Assembly: GCA_033002965.1 (NCBI GenBank)
Contig: JAURVB010013809.1
Location: 48,442 to 112,441 of the forward strand
Direction of reading: 5' to 3'
Length of the DNA: 64,000 nt
Source of the DNA: Piper betle
Taxonomy: Eukaryota > Streptophyta > Magnoliopsida > Piperales > Piperaceae
Below are positions 59,691-64,000 of the stretch, in pieces (the stretch's first letter is position 1; every line of letters starts with the position of its first letter). The notes beneath the pieces were generated by a model. The model did no database searches, was not told the DNA's origin, and saw nothing but the letters and a program-made list of their open reading frames with translations. The position numbers and the translations under genes are program-made.

Positions 59691-60830
59691 CCGCTTCAAT
59701 TGCTACAGTAGGTATATCTGTCAGTGATTCACCATTAAATAACTCATGGCTTATAGATTCATCTGCTACAGATCATGTGAGAAGGAACTGTCATTCATTC
59801 TCATCCTCTTAACTGTTTCCCAAACCTATTAAATATGAGTCTTGCTGATGGAAGTTTAACTATAGCAATTGGAAAAGGCAGATGTGTCTTACATCTGATC
59901 TTACCCTCAAAGATGTTCTACTTGTTCCTTCTTTTCCAACTAATCATATATCAGTTTTTCAATTGACTGTGCATAATAATTACCTAGTTTTATTCATGCC
60001 TACTCAATGTTTATTTCATGATGCAACAACAAAGAAGTAGATTGGGTGGTTTCAGTAGAGGACAGCTTTATTACCTCCAAATAAAGCAGCCTGTAATCTC
60101 CAAAGTAGAAATCCCCACTCTCATGTCAACGACACTATGCAATGGCATGATCAATTAGGTCATCCCAATCTAAATAAACTCAAGTTGTTAGCCCCTAGTT
60201 TAGTTAGTGAATCTCATCTTAATTGTGAGACATGCCATTTATCAAAGCATCATAAAGAGTCTCACACAAGTCAGTCAAACTCCAAATCCTATCAACCATT
60301 TGAACTAGTCCATTTAGACGTATAGGGACCATTGAATGTTTCAAATCTTGGAAATTACAAATACTATGTATTGTCTATAGATGACCACACACGAATGACA
60401 AGGTTGTATTTGTTGAAGGAGAGGAGTGAAGTGTTCAAATGTTTTCAGCAATTTTGCAATAAAACAAAGACTCAGTTTGTTGCAGTTCTTAAAGTCCTTA
60501 AATCTGACAATGCACTTGAATTGCTGTCTTCTACTTCGCAAAATTTCTTTCATGACTAAAAGAAAGCACAGACAAAATGGTGTATCTAAAAGAAAGCACA
60601 GACACCTCCTTGAAGTCACTCGATGTTTACTCCTCAACATGTCGGTTCCAAAATTTAATTGGCATGAGGCCCTACAAACAGCTTGCTACCTCATTAATCG
60701 AATGCCAAATTTGATTATAGCCAATAAAATCCCATATTCTATCTTACATACTCACAGACCTCTACACAATGTTGCCAAAAATGTTTGGAAATACATGTTT
60801 CGTTTACCTTCACACAGGTTGAAAGGATAA
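59690..60830 (+). pseudogene. copia protease and integrase remnant
   Basis: Protease: WLIDSSATDHV near 59749, with the DSGA motif changed to DSSA. Pre-integrase zinc region: MQWHDQLGHPNLNKLKLL...CETCHLSK (60137-60265), all four ligands kept. Integrase core: HLDV then a stop, YYVLSIDDHTRMTRLYLL, KVLKSDNALE (second Asp). The segment with the catalytic Glu is lost; it resumes at FNWHEALQTACYLINRMP. Stops at 60323 and elsewhere. Confidence 0.75.
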
Positions 60831-61139
60831 ACTTTCAGTAAAATCAACCAAGTGTATATTTCTAGGGAATTCACGAACTCAAAGGGTACGGTTGTTATAG
60901 TCCCTCAATGAAAAAGAGGTTTGTTACATCAGACGTAACCTTCTTTGAATCATGTCCATATTATCCTCTTAAGAACAAATCTTCTCATGAGTCACCTGTT
61001 CTAAATACTCCTCTGCGAATTCCTGTTTTTGAAGAGGAAAAGGGCTACAACCTACTGCTGCCACAAATAATCATCTTCCAACTGTTATACAAGGTAGAAC
61101 TTTATCCACTCATCTACTACCATTCCCTCAAACCATCAT

Positions 61140-61590
61140 GAAGCCATGTTACATGATGAATGGTACAAAGCTATGGAAGAAGAAATTATAGCCTTCAATA
61201 AAAATGGTACTTAGACACTAACAAATTTATCTGCAGGCAAGAGAGCAGTACAATGCAAGTGGATTTATGCTTTGAAATTCAAGGCAGATGGTCCAATAGA
61301 TAGATACAAAGCAAGACTGGTGGCTAGAGGATTCAATCAAACTGAACGTGTGGATTATGAGACATTCTCCCTAGTTTAAAAATTAAATTTTGTTAAACTT
61401 GCTGTGCCACTTGCAGCAACATTAACCTAGGAGCTGCATCAGCTTAATGTCAAAAGTACCTCCCTTTAAGGTGATTTGCAAGAAGTATATATGATGCAGC
61501 CACCAGGGTGTGTTGTGATGAGGAGTCTACCAAGGTTTGTAAGTTGATTAAATCTGTCTATGGACTGAAATAGTCCCCTCGAGCTTAGTT
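61140..61590 (+). pseudogene. copia reverse transcriptase remnant
   Basis: WYKAMEEEIIAFNKNGT, then KWIYALKFKADG, YKARLVARGFNQTE and DYETFSLV (61160-61375), the N-terminal blocks of copia reverse transcriptase. Then QLNVK, GDLQEVYMMQPPGC and SVYGLK near 61555. After that the catalytic YVDD part is missing and the sequence jumps to RNase H. Confidence 0.75.
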
Positions 61591-61599
61591 GGATTATGT

Positions 61600-61970
61600 G
61601 GAAAAGCAAGAAACAGAATACAGTAGTTCAGTCTTGTGCAGAAGCAGAATAAAGAGCTATGGCAAAGGCCATGACAGAATTAATTTGGGTAAAGATGTTA
61701 GAAGAGTTAGGGTTCAAGATCAACAAGCCTATGCAGTTGTAGCGTGACTAGACAGCCGCCATTCACATAAAAATAATCCAGTTTTTCATGAAAAGCCAAA
61801 ACATATAGAGGTGGATTGCCATTATATGAGAGATAAAGTGAAGACAAGAGTCGTTGATTTGAGGCACATTAGTACCAAGACAGACTGCAGACAACTTCAC
61901 AAAAGCATTGCTAAAGAATCGACACGAAGAGTTACAATCCTAGATATGTTTGGATCTCTCCCACTCAAAT
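61600..61970 (+). pseudogene. copia RNase H remnant
   Basis: Frames with KKQET...SSAEAEYRAMAKAMTELIWV-like codons near 61603-61700 (frameshifted), HKNNPVFHEKPKHIEVDCHYMRDKV (61768-61845), and the terminal HISTKTD and LDL-HSNFEGEC-type end before the purine tract. Confidence 0.7.
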
Positions 61971-61982
61971 TTTGAGGGGGAA
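61970..61982 (+). other. Polypurine tract of the copia element
   Basis: TTTGAGGGGGAA directly before the LTR start TGTTGCG. Confidence 0.8.
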
Positions 61983-62231
61983 TGTTGCGATAATAGGAGT
62001 ATATGTCATATAGGTTACTCTAACATTAGTATCATTAGTTTTGACTGTCTTAGAATAAGAGTTTTGAATTTGAGTACTTATCTCTTGTAAATTTGATCCC
62101 CATAAAATAAGGGGTGGTTGTACCAAACTTGTGCTTATAAAATAGTGAACTGTGGAGGGTGAAAGTCTCATCGATTCACCTCCTTTCTTCCTAATTATAT
62201 TGTGATGTGTTCATGTTTAGATGATTCAACA
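61983..62231 (+). mobile_element. 3' LTR of the copia element
   Basis: Begins TGTTGCG and ends TTCAACA (TGTTG...CAACA, typical of copia), 249 bp. A TATA box TATAAAAT lies near 62136. The last 20 bases are repeated at 58563-58582, the only remnant of the 5' LTR. Confidence 0.8.
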
Positions 62232-63629
62232 ACCACAAAATAGACATTGGCAAGAAGCGGTAGCAAATCGAGAAAAAAATGGCATTTTCAACTCTATTTA
62301 ATGGTTGGAGGACAAGGAAATTAGCTGAGGAGTGATCAAGAAGGATGACGCAAGGAAGGGATCCCAAGCAAACATTTAATCAACTATACCTCTGCAAACA
62401 ACCTAAAGTTTTCGCGACACTTTGATGGATTGACTCAAATAAAAAGAATAACAAAAAGCAAGCAATCAGGGCAATAATAAACTTGGCAAACAAATTAGAA
62501 GATAAATGTACGAAAATAACAATCTGTTATTCCAATATTAAAAATCATCAAAGCCCTCATCTCAGAACTCTTAAAATATATGCAAATCTTTTGATAATTG
62601 TCTTCTTATTTTGATTTTTTAGATGTCCTTAGAAGGTTGTTGCCCCCTTTTGCATTGTTTTTCCTATGGGAGCCTTTAATGAAATTTTACCTTGTAAAAA
62701 GACGGTGATAGCCAGATATAATACTATATGCTAACCCTAAGCACTCTTAACAGTATTGAAGCAGAAATACTAGTTAGTTTTAATTAATATGCAAAACAAA
62801 TCCCTACAAGTGTAAAATTTTAAGACTACCCTAAACTCATATGAGCCTACATCAAAAAATGAACCATGGAATAGGTGAGAAAAATCAGGCATACTTCAAA
62901 AAATATCTAAACAAACACTACCTTGGTATTTGGCAAGGTTTAGCAATTTTGCGAGATCTCGGAAAAATCTCGCTGAGATTTCAGTATCAAGAGCCCAAAT
63001 TTCGGTATCAGGAGGCAGCTGACACGAAACTCGGCGACGAAGTGGTTCTCGCCATATTTCTCGATATGCCACTGGAATATGGTGATATATCAAATCAAGA
63101 GGCGCAGGGATGGAGAATCTTGACCAATTCGAAGAGGGAGAAAAGAGGCTAGGGGACAGGAGAGGAGAGAGAGGAGGGATGGAAAATTGGCATTTTTATT
63201 TTCGTTTTTCTACTTTTGAGGGAGATGAGAGGATGTTGGCATTTTTTTTTAATTTTCTTTTTTCTCTACTTTTGAGTATAGTTTTCTTTTCTCTACTTTT
63301 GAGTATAGTTTTCTTTTCTCTAGTAAATATGTTGTTAATGTTTTTTTTAAGTGCTAATTATTTAGCATTTTTATTGATTGTTATAATAGTTTAATTGACT
63401 TGATTAATAATTTGTATTTAATAACTATCATTATAAAATACTAAAAATTACTTTTATGAATTATAATTAATTAGTAGGTGATTTAAATTAATTACTAGAC
63501 TAGTGTGATTGATTTGACTATTATTCAATATTGAAATAGTAATATAAAATGTTGAAAAAAAAATTATACTATGAATAACCTAATAATATTTTACAATATT
63601 TATTATATGTAAGTTAAAATAGGTAAAAC
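62232..63629. other. No complete gene; repeat-like patches
   Basis: A patch with GAGATCTCGGAAAAATCTCGCTGAGATTTC near 62960 and CAAATTTCGGTATCAGG near 62996 has internal short inverted repeats. CTACTTTTGAGTATAGTTTTCTTTTCT repeats near 63278-63320. Open stretch 62841-63152 unrecognised. Confidence 0.35.
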
Positions 63630-63755
63630 ATGCCCACGAGGGTTAAGAAATGGTCAACCACTAGGAAAATCGGGTGGGTTCGATATATAATTATTGTGAT
63701 AAAGAAATCAAATCAGGAGTGACTCATTTGAAATATCATTTAATTGTTTAATTTG
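63630..63755 (+). pseudogene. hAT transposon BED zinc-finger remnant
   Basis: ATG at 63630 followed by PTRVKK...KIGWVRYI. After a 1-base shift come NYCDKEIKSGVTHLKYHLIV, the BED-finger block found at the N-terminus of plant hAT transposases and their domesticated derivatives. The first Cys of the CxxC pair is not seen and the frame closes soon after. The rest of the element would be to the right. Confidence 0.6.
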
Positions 63756-64000
63756 TCAAAGATGTTATAAAATGTCTAATAAGTTAAGAAATATAATTTG
63801 CAATATATTAGACTCCTATGTTTATGTGTATAATATTATTGAAATGATTTTGTCTATCTATACTAAATGTTTATAATCCTATTTTATCTATATTGGTCAA
63901 TTTCTATATATCTCCGACATTTCTTCGGAATGTCTCCAAGAGGAATGGCCGACACGATACCAATATTTGAGATAGCAAACATTGGTAGTAGGTACTCCAT

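Larger units (their letters stand above)
58560..62231 (+). mobile_element. Degenerate Ty1/copia element
   Basis: Order: remnant of the 5' LTR end (ATGTTTAGATTATTCAACA, to 58582), primer site, gag, protease, integrase, reverse transcriptase part, RNase H part, purine tract, 3' LTR. Integrase before reverse transcriptase is the copia order. The 5' LTR is reduced to about 20 bases; the 3' LTR is 249 bp. Part of integrase and most of the reverse transcriptase, including the YVDD region, are deleted. Non-functional. It may lie in an intron of, or upstream of, the aminopeptidase gene. Confidence 0.8.

Noticed and set aside
58560..62231. Possible integrated pararetrovirus
   Set aside because: The order integrase then reverse transcriptase, LTRs of the TGTTG...CAACA type and absence of movement-protein motifs indicate a copia element.

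Overview
The window is nuclear DNA of a flowering plant, most likely a dicot; the species cannot be named from the sequence. The evidence is two host gene families with plant features (pectin methylesterase inhibitor, and a plant cytosolic type-1 methionine aminopeptidase with many short exons and GT-AG introns), long-LTR Ty3/gypsy chromoviruses, a Ty1/copia element, CACTA and hAT remnants, and a TRIM-like element with a tRNA-Met primer site. About two thirds of the window is transposable-element DNA. I see no rRNA, tRNA or CRISPR and nothing bacterial.

Layout. 1-6545: a decayed minus-strand Del/Tekay-like gypsy element (family A) with LTR, primer site, gag and protease, interrupted by LTRs of a second family (C); the LTR at 2977-4221 is a clean solo LTR. 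6546-14171: a decayed plus-strand family-A element with partial 5' LTR, gag to integrase remnants and full 3' LTR. 14172-17067: inverted and direct pieces of family-A LTR around TTTA- and TA-rich repeats. 18422-18871: the C-terminal part of a pectin methylesterase inhibitor (PMEI) pseudogene, cut at 18871 by a 16.8 kb nested block. That block (18872-35631) is one older gypsy chromovirus carrying four later insertions: a family-A solo LTR in its 5' LTR, a TRIM with a palindromic 5' end and an inverted family-A solo LTR in its gag, and a family-B solo LTR in its 3' LTR. Each inserted unit has a readable 5-bp target duplication. 35632-43604: SINE-like, MITE-like, duplicated and CACTA-transposase sequence with another family-A solo LTR (39981-42817). 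43610-43713: the N-terminal start of a PMEI pseudogene on the same strand as the 18.4 kb fragment. 48427-49035: an intact single-exon PMEI gene with a TATA box. 49772-50952: a small CACTA-like element. 54783-56587: nine 3' exons of a methionine aminopeptidase gene, minus strand, with all six metal ligands. 58560-62231: a degenerate copia element. 63630-63750: a hAT BED-finger remnant.

Only the PMEI at 48.4 kb and the aminopeptidase look functional. The PMEI is a secreted cell-wall protein that would restrain pectin methylesterase; the aminopeptidase removes initiator Met in the cytosol. They share no pathway. The rest is a record of repeated LTR insertion, LTR-LTR recombination to solo LTRs, and point-mutation decay. 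Candidates for undescribed structure are the palindromic-LTR TRIM (24170-24736), the split PMEI locus and the head-to-head LTR junctions. I found no new multi-gene system.
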